The position numbers and the translations under genes are program-made. Below the pieces are notes generated by a model, which searched no databases, was not told where the DNA came from, and saw nothing but the letters and a program-made list of their open reading frames with translations. 30,667 nucleotides of DNA from a virus, in IMG/VR virus record IMGVR_UViG_3300028025_004344, positions 1 through 30,667 of that record; one strand, 5' to 3'. This document shows positions 13,002 through 21,149 of the stretch, in pieces (positions within the stretch are counted from its first letter, which is position 1; every line of letters begins with the position of its first letter).

Positions 13002-13666
13002 TGGCGCAGTTTCTTCAGTAAGACTTCGTATGCTTCTGATTCCATATAGTTTTTGTAAGCAAGAGCATCGGCAGAATAAACTTCCTGTGCATTGACTTCA
13101 CGATAGCCCTCATCCCATGCAGCTTTTCCTGCAACCGGATGCATATGCTCAACAATGACATCTTCAAGATAAGTCAAAGAGCCTAAATCCTCGCCCAATT
13201 TCTTCCAAAAGTTGTCAAGGTATAAATGCTTCATATTTGGTGGCACCATTCCGCCAAGTGCTTTGACAATATCTGATGTCATTGCAACCATTGTTGGAAG
13301 GCGCTTGCCCTGAAGTAAGTCATTGCCATAGGCAATTGACGGTGCCTGTTGCAACGCCGCAATGAGTTTTGCATCCCAATCGGCGGTGCGTGGGCGGTGG
13401 TCATCGCCTAAGAAGGCAAAATACTTGTATTTCTCATCATATTTGTTTGCCACATAATTGAGTGGCTTTGCCATGCCTCGTGAATCATTGTTGCAGGTGA
13501 TCACATAGTCATCGCCTAATTCAAAGACATATTCATCTGCTTTTGGATCGTCATAATCAACGATGAAAAGCAAGCGTGAGGCAGATGAGAGTTCATCATG
13601 GCAGGCAAGAAGTTCAACGGCATTTTGTGGTCTGCCACGAGTTGGAACAAGTGTGATCATTTCCAT
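12998..13666 (-). CDS. glycosyltransferase (GT-A fold, phage type)
   Basis: The 222-residue protein starts ITLVPTRGRPQNAVEL, a family-2-like nucleotide-binding start, and has FLGDDHRPRT as its DxD-like site at about residue 90. A helical segment with HMHPVAGKAAWDEG follows. I recall close relatives in many actinophage genomes, annotated as glycosyltransferases. ATG 13666 is used; ATG 13660 is also possible. It overlaps its upstream neighbour by 10 nt. Confidence 0.8.
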   Translation of the reverse strand: MEMITLVPTRGRPQNAVELLACHDELSSASRLLFIVDYDDPKADEYVFELGDDYVITCNNDSRGMAKPLNYVANKYDEKYKYFAFLGDDHRPRTADWDAKLIAALQQAPSIAYGNDLLQGKRLPTMVAMTSDIVKALGGMVPPNMKHLYLDNFWKKLGEDLGSLTYLEDVIVEHMHPVAGKAAWDEGYREVNAQEVYSADALAYKNYMESEAYEVLLKKLRQ

Positions 13667-13926
13667 TGTGATTCAATCTCCCCTGCAATGCTGGCATATG
13701 CTGCCAAATCTATGAATGAATCTTCATGGTCAGGTGTCTCAATCAATCGAGCTATTTTGACAAGGCATAAACACAAAGCGACCTGTGAAGGTGTTATCTC
13801 AGTTTCAAGATACACACTCCACAGGTCGGCGATGCGCTTGTGATTTACATACGGTGATCCATAGTTTTTTTGACGATCAGTATGTGTGAGGCGCTTGGCC
13901 TCATCTAAAATTTCCCCCCGGTTCAT
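13657..13926 (-). CDS. DUF6378-like phage protein
   Basis: The 89-residue protein has the pattern seen in a widespread phage family: RGEILDEAKRLTHTDRQKNYGSP is broken here only by reading length, followed by NHKRIADLWSVYL, ITPSQVALCL, and HEDSFIDLAAYASI near the end. The conserved D-R-x3-YG and the D-x-D-AxY elements are present. The biochemical role of the family is unknown; the helical, acidic-residue-rich fold recalls MazG-type nucleotide pyrophosphohydrolases, which is speculation. Confidence 0.72.
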   Translation of the reverse strand: MNRGEILDEAKRLTHTDRQKNYGSPYVNHKRIADLWSVYLETEITPSQVALCLCLVKIARLIETPDHEDSFIDLAAYASIAGEIESQWK

Positions 13927-13929
13927 TTC

Positions 13930-14127
13930 TTACTTGCTACCGCGCCCGAACTCGGTTGACTTGGAATCAAGTGCCTTCAAAACAGGGCCGGCAACTGCTG
14001 CCAATCCTGCCACCAAATAATTCTTCACAGGTTGATTTGGGTCTGCAAGATACAACGCTGCAACGGCTGCTGCTGCTGCTCGCAAGTAAGTCTTTGCAAC
14101 TGCTTCAATTTTTACTTTGTCAAACAT
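13930..14127 (-). CDS. small hydrophobic protein, candidate holin or phage membrane protein
   Basis: The 65-residue product has two Ala-rich hydrophobic segments (YLRAAAAAVAALYLA and YLVAGLAAVAGPVL) joined by a short turn with DPNQPVK, and a charged tail. It lies directly downstream of the endolysin with a strong AGGAG site; the second of two adjacent ATGs (14127) has the better spacing. The position and two-span shape fit a holin, but two other small membrane proteins upstream compete for that role. Confidence 0.65.
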   Translation of the reverse strand: MFDKVKIEAVAKTYLRAAAAAVAALYLADPNQPVKNYLVAGLAAVAGPVLKALDSKSTEFGRGSK

Positions 14128-14129
14128 CA

Positions 14130-14633
14130 TTACTCCTTAAAAGTAGGCTTGCCGAATCCAACGATGAACACGGGCAAGGATGGCTTGAGTTTTCCCCGAT
14201 TTTTTGTCTTATAGGCGCGAACCTTACGGCATACTTGACCGCCGTTGCGTTGATCGCCCTTCTTATCAGGTGCCGTGTTGCCCTCGATTGTCACGACAGT
14301 TCCATCATCTCGAACCTGCAAGACGATGCCAACATGAGAAATGCGGTCAATTCCATCTGCTGGGAAATCAAAGAAAGCGATGTCACCTGGTATGGGCGAT
14401 GCACTCTCGGCATCTTCCCACTTGCCCTTTGATTGGAATGCCTGCGCCCCTGACGGGGTGAAGGTGCAGTTGGGAATGGATGTGACTTTTGCCTTTTTTG
14501 CCACCCAATTGACGAAGGCACCGCACCACGGTTGATTTGCCTTTTGATAGTGAGTTTGATTATCGGCAGGGCCTTCAATGAAACCCTCTTCGCCACGAGC
14601 TACATCAAGAAATGCTTTAAGTTGTGCTGACAT
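14130..14633 (-). CDS. CHAP-domain endolysin
   Basis: The 167-residue protein is a cysteine amidohydrolase/peptidase of the CHAP type. The catalytic Cys lies in PWCGAF (C37) and the His in SHVGIV (H100), with E117/N119 in TIEGNT and the usual PGDIAFFDF block before the His. It should cut peptidoglycan amide bonds at lysis. There is no separate cell-wall-binding domain and no signal peptide, so release probably depends on a holin. The start has AGGGGAAC upstream and overlaps the upstream membrane-protein gene by 17 nt. Confidence 0.87.
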   Translation of the reverse strand: MSAQLKAFLDVARGEEGFIEGPADNQTHYQKANQPWCGAFVNWVAKKAKVTSIPNCTFTPSGAQAFQSKGKWEDAESASPIPGDIAFFDFPADGIDRISHVGIVLQVRDDGTVVTIEGNTAPDKKGDQRNGGQVCRKVRAYKTKNRGKLKPSLPVFIVGFGKPTFKE

Positions 14634-14898
14634 TTTGTTCCCCTTGTTTTGGTTTTGATTTCAAGCCATTTGCAGAGACAATCCCTGCCAAAGTTCCTGT
14701 AAGAAAGACAGTCAAGGTTGCTACGAGATCAATGAAGGCTGCATCGTTGGGTGCTTGCTTCATCGGTTGCGTGACAAATACAAGCGCCCACAGAAGCGAG
14801 AAAACCGATCCTGCAAAGACGATTGCCAAAATGATGCCAATTGAAACAACCAGGCGAGCGTGTAATTCTTCAGGTGTGTATCGGTCACGGCGTTTCAT
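14617..14898 (-). CDS. two-span membrane protein, candidate holin
   Basis: The 93-residue product starts at ATG 14898 with a GGAG site 7 bases upstream. A charged N-terminus (MKRRDRYTPEELHAR) precedes two hydrophobic segments (LVVSIGIILAIVFAGSVFSL and LVATLTVFLTGTLAGIVSA) and a Lys/Ser-rich tail. It lies immediately before the endolysin, the usual place for a holin. A longer upstream in-frame extension exists but would overlap the lipoprotein gene further. Confidence 0.7.
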   Translation of the reverse strand: MKRRDRYTPEELHARLVVSIGIILAIVFAGSVFSLLWALVFVTQPMKQAPNDAAFIDLVATLTVFLTGTLAGIVSANGLKSKPKQGEQNVSTT

Positions 14899-15073
14899 CA
14901 AATATCTCCGGAAGTAGGTCAGAGGTGCAGGTTCCTGTGATGTCACATTGCGGTTTGTTGCATTCGGGTTTTTCCCAATTTTCAAACTCTTGGCAGGGAT
15001 AGCGAACCCAACCTTGATAACTGCAACTGCTAAGAGTCAGAGCGAGAAAGAAGGATGCGATAAATTTCTTCAA
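14885..15073 (-). CDS. small Cys-rich lipoprotein in the lysis cassette
   Basis: TTG 15073 follows GGAG with ideal spacing and gives 62 residues. KK precedes a hydrophobic core (FIASFFLALTL), then the lipobox LSSC with C17 as the lipidation site. The mature part is Cys-rich (YPCQEF, PECNKPQCD, GTCTSDLL). The first 44 bases lie inside the preceding membrane/coiled-coil gene, in another frame. I recall similar small lipoproteins in environmental phage lysis regions. The arrangement resembles Rz/Rz1 spanins, but a WhiB-bearing phage should infect a host without an outer membrane, so its job is unclear. Confidence 0.62.
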   Translation of the reverse strand: MKKFIASFFLALTLSSCSYQGWVRYPCQEFENWEKPECNKPQCDITGTCTSDLLPEIFDETP

Positions 15074-15233
15074 CTTGTCGCTCCAATCGCGCAACTGAAT
15101 CTTTGACACTTGAACCGCCATTGGGCTTGAGTTCATTCAAGTAATGCTTGACCAACCATCGAACTGCCGTTGCAAAAGCACCAATGATGGTGATGAGTGC
15201 AACTGCAAGAGCTGCCCAATCCTGCGCCGTCAT
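15030..15233 (-). CDS. membrane protein with coiled-coil tail, candidate holin
   Basis: The 67-residue protein has one N-terminal span (WAALAVALITIIGAFATAV), a basic segment (RWLVKHYLNELK) and a C-terminal coiled coil (VKDSVARLERQVEEIYRILL). This N-out single-span/coiled-coil shape is common in phage holins and small phage membrane proteins. The ATG overlaps the upstream stop (ATGA). Its 3' end overlaps the lipoprotein gene by 44 nt in a different frame. Confidence 0.7.
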   Translation of the reverse strand: MTAQDWAALAVALITIIGAFATAVRWLVKHYLNELKPNGGSSVKDSVARLERQVEEIYRILLSRSDS

Positions 15234-15484
15234 TGATTGACTTCCAAAACATAAACAACGGCGGTGTTGGCTGGCGTTACTGCCCACACCTCAGCCGTTG
15301 CAGGTAGGTGCATCACATCATGTGCCTTTGTTTCAACAAGAACACCATTTGTGGTGCTGACTGTGTTATCTCCGCCGATGTAGATGTCTCCATGAACATT
15401 GTGGATGTGAACTTCACGAATGATGTTGCCTGTTCCAACGATCTTTGTGGGTGAGGTTGTCACCGTCACTTGGGAAGTTCGCAT
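15230..15484 (-). CDS. small beta-rich hypothetical protein
   Basis: The 84-residue product is beta-rich: VTVTTSPTKIVGTGNIIREV, then VHGDIYIGGDNT and VWAVTPANTAVVYVLEV. The pattern, especially HIHNVHGDIYIGG, resembles short phage head or tail decoration proteins. An AAGGAGTAAC site precedes ATG 15484. It lies between the tail-tip and lysis genes, so it may be a minor virion component. Confidence 0.65.
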   Translation of the reverse strand: MRTSQVTVTTSPTKIVGTGNIIREVHIHNVHGDIYIGGDNTVSTTNGVLVETKAHDVMHLPATAEVWAVTPANTAVVYVLEVNQ

Positions 15485-15534
15485 TGTTACTCCTTGATAA
15501 CTGAATCAAACGCGGCAATGTGCCTTGTGGAAAA

Positions 15535-15774
15535 TTACTCATTTGGTTCAACTCTAAATGAAAGAAAAATGTCATTTGTTTCGTCATAAAGATCACCGAT
15601 TGCAGCGTATTTGCCACGGATTTTTGCATTGTAGCTTGTGCGCTTGCATGGTTTATTTCTAAAATTGCCATACCAAATTTCGGGTTCAAGACCTTCGATC
15701 AATTCGGTTTCGTCAATGCCAACAATTACTTCAACCACAATGTTATTTTCGTCTAAAAATGCGTAATGTGCCAT
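15535..15774 (-). CDS. small conserved phage protein, probable virion-associated
   Basis: The 79-residue protein begins MAHYAFLDENNIVVEVIVG and contains KRTSYNAKIRGKYAAIGDLYD and an F-x-S-F end. I recall this layout (MAHxAxLDENNxV, TSYN, YAxIGxxYD) as a very widespread short domain of aquatic phages, often near or fused to tail-fibre genes. Its function is not established. The start overlaps the stop of the glycine-rich gene (TAATG). Confidence 0.72.
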   Translation of the reverse strand: MAHYAFLDENNIVVEVIVGIDETELIEGLEPEIWYGNFRNKPCKRTSYNAKIRGKYAAIGDLYDETNDIFLSFRVEPNE

Positions 15775-16673
15775 TATGCCCAACTCACATTTCCTGTGCC
15801 AGCCGTGATTGTCACAATTGTATTTGAACCACTCGTTGTTGTTGAACCTGTCAAACCAGCACCAATTGTGATTGTTCCCGAAGCGGTTGGAAATCTTAAC
15901 TTGACAATTCCTGAACTTCCGTCACCAGGATTTCTAATGACTGTGGTGCGATAACCACCACCACCGCCACCGCCATAATTTGCAACCGCGCTTGTGCCTG
16001 ATGTTGTTGAATTCGCACCATTACCCGCGCCTGTGCTTCCTGTGCCGCCTGTTGTCGCACCAGCACCGCCACCACCGCCACCGCGTGCTGTTCCGTCCAA
16101 TGTCAAAGTAAGTGCTGAACCGCCACCACCGCCTGCGCCAGTACCAGCATTTCCATTTCCACCAACGCTTGCCGCGCCACCGCCACCACCTGCAACATCA
16201 TTACCTGTCGTCGTGCCTGTGCCGCCTGCATAACCTTGATTGGTAGTACCGGCGCCGCCAGTAGTTGTACCGCTTACCGATCCACCACCGCCGCCTGAAC
16301 CGCCTGAACCGCCATTGTTTCCACCATCTGCACCAATTCCGCCACCTGTGCTTGTTATGGTTGAAAATACGGAATTGCTCCCACCGCCGCCTGCCGCACC
16401 GCCTGCACCAATGGTGACTGTAACATTGACACCTTTTGTAATTGTTAAAGCGGATTCAGCTGGGCCACCGCCACCGCTTGATTGCAATGATGTGCGATAG
16501 CCACCACCACCACCGCCGCCACCGGCGCGCAAACCACCGCTATTGACACCATAACCACCGCCACCGCCGCCGGCTAAAACAAAGAAATCAACAACAACCG
16601 AGCTGGGTGCAAAAGTTCGTAGTCCACCAAAACCTCTTGAACTGCAATTCGCAAATGTTCCAATGATAGGCAT
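15774..16673 (-). CDS. glycine-rich tail tip/receptor-binding protein
   Basis: The 299-residue protein has a short N-terminal domain (to about residue 30) ending VVVDFFVLAGGGGGG. A long central region (about 33-250) with many runs of Gly, Ser, Thr and Ala follows. A beta end contains GIVKLRFP and ITIGAGLTG repeats. Such polyglycine regions form packed type-II helices in tail-fibre adhesins like that of phage S16, where they bind the host receptor. It follows the tail fibre-like gene in order. The opposite strand is Pro-rich and is not a gene. Confidence 0.8.
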   Translation of the reverse strand: MPIIGTFANCSSRGFGGLRTFAPSSVVVDFFVLAGGGGGGYGVNSGGLRAGGGGGGGGYRTSLQSSGGGGPAESALTITKGVNVTVTIGAGGAAGGGGSNSVFSTITSTGGGIGADGGNNGGSGGSGGGGGSVSGTTTGGAGTTNQGYAGGTGTTTGNDVAGGGGGAASVGGNGNAGTGAGGGGGSALTLTLDGTARGGGGGGAGATTGGTGSTGAGNGANSTTSGTSAVANYGGGGGGGYRTTVIRNPGDGSSGIVKLRFPTASGTITIGAGLTGSTTTSGSNTIVTITAGTGNVSWA

Positions 16674-16682
16674 GATTTATCC

Positions 16683-17540
16683 TTAAGCGAATTTCGTTTG
16701 TGTTTCGAGAACGGTATAAGTTGGAGTTGCTGCGGTTTTGATGATTGTAAAAGAATATGCATCAATTGCAGAAGCATTTCCTGCTGAAATCGCTGCCGGC
16801 ACTTTTGGTGTGACTGTGCTTCCATCAATCTGAATGACATTGGGATAATAAGGAGTTGCTCCGTTGGTATTAAGCCATACGAGTGTGATCGCATCGCCTA
16901 CTGCTAGGACTGAGCTGAGGGTTGCTCCGCTTGAATAGCGGAAGTTGAGCGTGTGGTTTGCGCTTGCATTTGATGTGTAATACCACACCGATGCAGTTGA
17001 AACATCAAAGTCGATTGTACCTGTTGCAGCACTTGCGACAACGTTGACGTCTTCTTCGAAGCCCTTAATTACCAAATCTGATTGAGCAGAAGCGATCGAA
17101 AGTGTCACGGTTCCTGAAGTGCCGCCGCCTGACAATCCTGTGCCGGCTGTAACTCCTTCAATGTCTCCAGAGGCCGGGGTTGCGAATTGTAAGAAAATCG
17201 CAGCGCTTGGACTTGTAAAGCGAAGAACGCCACCTTGATTTTGAGCAAGAACAAGTGAACCTGAAGTTGTAACTGTTGCCGTTCCTGCCGTAATGGTGCA
17301 AGCGCCTGTGCCAATGTTAATGATCGTCACAATGTCACCTGTTGCAAACAATCCTGTGTTTGCGGTGATTGTTGTTGCACCTGCATTGCTCATTGTGATT
17401 GCATCACCGGCATCGGCTGCGACAAGCACATAAGAAGCAGTCTTTGCGCTTGCAGCTCCACCCAACATCGCAGTTTGTTGCAGCGATGTCATTTGTGCTG
17501 CGGTCAAAACTTGACCTGTTGTGAATGTCTGTTTTGCCAT
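16683..17540 (-). CDS. putative tail fibre / minor tail protein
   Basis: The 285-residue protein begins TFTTGQVLTAAQMTSLQQT, a start common to phage tail appendage proteins. A beta-rich region follows with repeated Thr/Ala/Gly motifs (TITANTG, TITAGTATV) and the linker GTGLSGGGTSGTVTLSI, a typical trimeric-fibre beta repeat. The C-terminal part (about 180-285) is a separate beta domain. It sits between the minor tail protein and the glycine-rich tip gene, so it is likely part of the tail tip. The ribosome site is AAGGAGCAATA. Confidence 0.75.
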   Translation of the reverse strand: MAKQTFTTGQVLTAAQMTSLQQTAMLGGAASAKTASYVLVAADAGDAITMSNAGATTITANTGLFATGDIVTIINIGTGACTITAGTATVTTSGSLVLAQNQGGVLRFTSPSAAIFLQFATPASGDIEGVTAGTGLSGGGTSGTVTLSIASAQSDLVIKGFEEDVNVVASAATGTIDFDVSTASVWYYTSNASANHTLNFRYSSGATLSSVLAVGDAITLVWLNTNGATPYYPNVIQIDGSTVTPKVPAAISAGNASAIDAYSFTIIKTAATPTYTVLETQTKFA

Positions 17541-17553
17541 TATTGCTCCTTAA

Positions 17554-18804
17554 TCAGTAGGAAAGCACAGAGTTTGCGCCATCCAATATTCCTTGAGTTG
17601 TTGAATCTAAAATGAATGCCTGAATTATAGGCTCCGCCGTGAACAATTTTGTTGTCCATGTGTTGGTCGTAATATCATGCTGAACGCCCTGAACGAATAG
17701 TTCAAGGGTGACACTTCCTGCCCCTGGGGTTGATTTGGTGATGTTGGTCAGGTCAAAAATGTCTAAACTCAACCCTGCAACAATTCGAGCCGTTTCGGTG
17801 TCATCTGCCAAATTCAGCCCAATTGAGTCAATGCGGAAAATGGCATCTTTGCGTGATTGAAGGATCATCGTTGCCTGCTCTAAAGACTCAGCATCAGATT
17901 CAATCAATAACCCTTCGCGCCTTCCTGAGTGGATGAAGTAGGTTTCAATGCTACTTGTATCCTGCACCGTCTGTGCCGTGCCACCGACTCGGTTGACTGT
18001 CACATCATTGAAGATCAGGGTGTCATCGTAGGCAAAGTCAATCGCCTGATATGAGATTCCTGTGCCATCATCTGCGAAGTTTGTGGCTGTTTGATCAGCC
18101 TTTTCTGCCACGGTATCGCGTGAAAGGAAGGTTGCATTGCCTTCAGGGTCAATGTAGAAACCGCCGAATTCGCTGTTTTCAATTGTCTGCAAAGCGTTCA
18201 AAAGGTCTCGTTCGGTGCCTGGGTCTGCCTGAACTGTGCTGTCTCCTGTGTCAATCACGCGCATTGAAGTTGGGAAGGCAGGAACATCGAGCAGGTTATT
18301 CATCCGCTCACCTGTTGTCTGCCCTGCCGAAGTTCCTGCAACGGTTGAGATTGCAACATTGGAGAAAAGGCGGAATGCATCCACACATTGCAAGGTCACA
18401 GTTGAAAGTTGTTCAATTCCAACCTTGAAGTTGGTGTCGTAGCTCGTGATATAGCCTGAATAAAGGTAATAGCGAACCGAGTTGTAATCTGCCCATATGC
18501 GGATTTTGCGAAGAGGTACAAGTTTGCCGTAATAGGGAGATGAGGTGTTTGTTGGTACCCAATCGCCATTGGTATCTTCAAGAACAATTGAGGCACTTCC
18601 TGCTTCAAACTTGTTCAAAATACGATTGCGACCTCTTCGAATAGAAGCGCGAAGTGTGATGTCAGAAACATCCACGATGTCGGATGCGGTATCTGCCAGG
18701 ATGCCAACGCCAAGTGGCGTTGATGCATCACCCAGGATAAGAGGATTGCCAAAGGCAGGGCCGTTGGCGAAGTCAACCGAAACTCCAAGTGTTGGCATTG
18801 ACAT
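17554..18804 (-). CDS. minor tail protein
   Basis: This 416-residue protein follows the tape measure with a TAATG overlap, the place of the distal-tail/tail-tip proteins. The early part has ITLRASIRRGRNR and VLEDTNGDWVPTNTSSPYYG, typical of actinophage minor tail proteins that bind the tail end. A repeated beta region follows. It should form part of the tail tip that joins the tube to the receptor-binding fibres. No enzymatic motif was seen. Confidence 0.82.
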   Translation of the reverse strand: MSMPTLGVSVDFANGPAFGNPLILGDASTPLGVGILADTASDIVDVSDITLRASIRRGRNRILNKFEAGSASIVLEDTNGDWVPTNTSSPYYGKLVPLRKIRIWADYNSVRYYLYSGYITSYDTNFKVGIEQLSTVTLQCVDAFRLFSNVAISTVAGTSAGQTTGERMNNLLDVPAFPTSMRVIDTGDSTVQADPGTERDLLNALQTIENSEFGGFYIDPEGNATFLSRDTVAEKADQTATNFADDGTGISYQAIDFAYDDTLIFNDVTVNRVGGTAQTVQDTSSIETYFIHSGRREGLLIESDAESLEQATMILQSRKDAIFRIDSIGLNLADDTETARIVAGLSLDIFDLTNITKSTPGAGSVTLELFVQGVQHDITTNTWTTKLFTAEPIIQAFILDSTTQGILDGANSVLSY

Positions 18805-21146
18805 TATAGTGTGGTCGCAGATTTCACGATTTGTTGGCCGTTATTTTGTCCTTGAAGCAATCCGTCACGAATGGATGAAACCAAATCGTTTTGGGTTGTA
18901 ACGCTTCCCTGAACTGTTAGATTTACAACAATATCTCTATCGCGTGAGCCAACTGCACCTGATGCGAATAAACTTCCACCTTCGGCAGTTCTAAATGAAC
19001 CAGCATCAAATGGTTGAGTCACAATTCCTTGAGAGATGAAAGCATTTTTGGCAACGCTATCTTCTAAAGTTTGAAAGGTAGGTGCAACATTGTCAACAAG
19101 TTTTGTGAATTCTCTACCATTGGCACCGATAACAGAAACCACTCCGCCTAAATCTTCAACGGCTTTATTGATCAGCGCGGTTGATACAGGAAGGAATGTA
19201 TCACCATCGCCACCATCACCGTCACCAGGGGTTGGAACTGCTGGCCCTGTTGGTGAAATCTTGACTCCAAGTGCTGCAAGATATTCATTCAAAGCTGCAA
19301 GGGCATCTTTCCAAGATTTTGCCGCTTGATTGCCAGGTGTTGGCCACAGATCAGATGGAACCGCGCCCTTTGAAATCTTGTCGGCGTATTCTTTTACTTC
19401 TTTGTTAGTCAGTCCCCACTTGTCCATCAAAGCGTTGATTTCGGTCTGATCTAGTTTTCCATCATTGACCGCCTTGAAGAAATCAAGGTACATCTCTGCT
19501 TGTTTCTTTGTAACTCCCCATTGCTTTGCAAGCAGGTCAATTTCTGCTGTTGAGAGTTTCGCATCATTGACTGCAAATATTGCCGTGGTGTAAGCAACAA
19601 CTGCTTCTTGGCTTATTCCCCACTTGAGAGATAAGAGAACAACTTCTTCATTTGAAATATTCTGATCTGCAACAACTCCAAGCAAATCAACATATCTCTG
19701 AACTGCTTGATTTGCCATCATTTGTGCATTCATGTTTTCAATGATTGCTGCAAGTCGGCGTTGCTCTTCTAGGTTATTTTGCTTCAGAAGATTCAGGCGT
19801 GCTGCTTCAAGTTGAATTGGATCGGTGTCTGAAACATTTTTGATGCCAAATTTGTCAAGACCTGCTTTTTTGATTGCAGCTCGAACTTCTGCGGCTTTCT
19901 TTTCAGCAGCCGTCAATTGTTTTGTTTCAGTTATATTTTTGTTGATGATCTTAGTGTTTTTGGCATTGTTGATGGCAAACTGCTTTGCAAACTCATTGAG
20001 TTCACTCAAATGTGAATTGTATGTTGCAGTTGATTCTGCACCTGCATCGGTTGCATCTGTCAGTTTGTTGATCGCAACATATGCCGCACCTGCTGCAACA
20101 ACGAAACCGCCAATGGCTGCTGCTGCTGCAACTGCCGAAGCACCGCCTGTGGCAAATGCTGTGGCTGTGCCTGCGGCGGTTGCTGCTGCTGTTTGCTTGA
20201 TAAATGCTGCTCGCAAAAGACCAATGGCAGTCACTACGCCATGAATACCTACTGCCAACTTTGCGCCCACAAATATTGCTGCGAATGCTTTGACTGCGCC
20301 TAAATTCTCAGAAATTGTTTTGAAGAATCCTGCCATCAATTTGCCCACTTGAAGAAGTGTTGTGCCTAAACCTTCTAAGCCTGCTGCAAGTTCATCCTTG
20401 TTTGTATTGACCCATTGCTCAAGAACAGGAAGCACATTGTTAACAACATATTCTGCAAATTCTTGAATGACAGGAAGAAGGGCATATCCTAAAGTCTCAA
20501 GGATTTCGTCATAAGCAAGTCCCAATTGCTTCAAGCGACCTTCAAGGCTATCTGCTGCGGTGATTGCAGCACCACCATATGCTTTTGTTAAGGCATCAAC
20601 TGCGCCTTTGAAATCTTTATTTTTGACAATTGTTTTGTCAATGCTCACGCCAAGTTTTGTGAGTGCGCCAATGTTCCCGTTGTATGCCTTTGCAATTGCT
20701 AAGGAAACAGTTTGCAAATCTTTTTGAGTGCCGGCCGCGGTATCAAGAGCAATATTTTGAAGAGCCTGTGCCTGGGTCAAATCTCCTGTTGCGGTAGTGA
20801 GGGTGATAAGACTCTGACGAAGTTCTGTGTCAGATACGGCAACCAACATTTGTTGCTTTGAAATATATTCTTCAGTAGCTTTGATTGCGGAATCTGTTGC
20901 ACCTGTGGTGTTACGCAAAGCATTGGCAAGGAGTGCTTGTGATTTTTGATCTTCAATTGCACCCTTTACGGCATCAACACCTGTTTTGACGGCAAATGCG
21001 CCCACGGCAACTGTTGCAACTGCAAATGCTTTTGCAATCTTTTTTCCTGCATTGGCAAAATTTTTCTCAAGTCCTTTGAGGTCTTTGACGGCTTGCTTGG
21101 AACCTTTGTCATTATATACGGTGATAATCCGCTCAACAATTGCCAC
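18804..21146 (-). CDS. tail tape measure protein
   Basis: The 780-residue protein is the longest in the window. It begins with a helical part (DLKGLEKNFANAGKKI) and has long Ala-rich hydrophobic stretches (about 290-365), then helical repeats around residues 490-590. Those repeats have a 34-residue period with a Trp-Gly each time (WGISQ, WGVTK, WGLTN) and D/N-rich turns. Tape-measure proteins fix tail length and act during DNA entry; this length suggests a tail of moderate size. The start is GTG 21146 with AGAGAGG upstream. The chaperone genes lie before it as usual. Confidence 0.92.
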   Translation of the reverse strand: MAIVERIITVYNDKGSKQAVKDLKGLEKNFANAGKKIAKAFAVATVAVGAFAVKTGVDAVKGAIEDQKSQALLANALRNTTGATDSAIKATEEYISKQQMLVAVSDTELRQSLITLTTATGDLTQAQALQNIALDTAAGTQKDLQTVSLAIAKAYNGNIGALTKLGVSIDKTIVKNKDFKGAVDALTKAYGGAAITAADSLEGRLKQLGLAYDEILETLGYALLPVIQEFAEYVVNNVLPVLEQWVNTNKDELAAGLEGLGTTLLQVGKLMAGFFKTISENLGAVKAFAAIFVGAKLAVGIHGVVTAIGLLRAAFIKQTAAATAAGTATAFATGGASAVAAAAAIGGFVVAAGAAYVAINKLTDATDAGAESTATYNSHLSELNEFAKQFAINNAKNTKIINKNITETKQLTAAEKKAAEVRAAIKKAGLDKFGIKNVSDTDPIQLEAARLNLLKQNNLEEQRRLAAIIENMNAQMMANQAVQRYVDLLGVVADQNISNEEVVLLSLKWGISQEAVVAYTTAIFAVNDAKLSTAEIDLLAKQWGVTKKQAEMYLDFFKAVNDGKLDQTEINALMDKWGLTNKEVKEYADKISKGAVPSDLWPTPGNQAAKSWKDALAALNEYLAALGVKISPTGPAVPTPGDGDGGDGDTFLPVSTALINKAVEDLGGVVSVIGANGREFTKLVDNVAPTFQTLEDSVAKNAFISQGIVTQPFDAGSFRTAEGGSLFASGAVGSRDRDIVVNLTVQGSVTTQNDLVSSIRDGLLQGQNNGQQIVKSATTL

Positions 21147-21149
21147 GAT

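Noticed and set aside
15994-16500. Long plus-strand frames rich in proline opposite the glycine-rich gene
   Set aside because: They are the complement of Gly codons in a real minus-strand tail gene, lack ribosome sites and have no recognisable domain.
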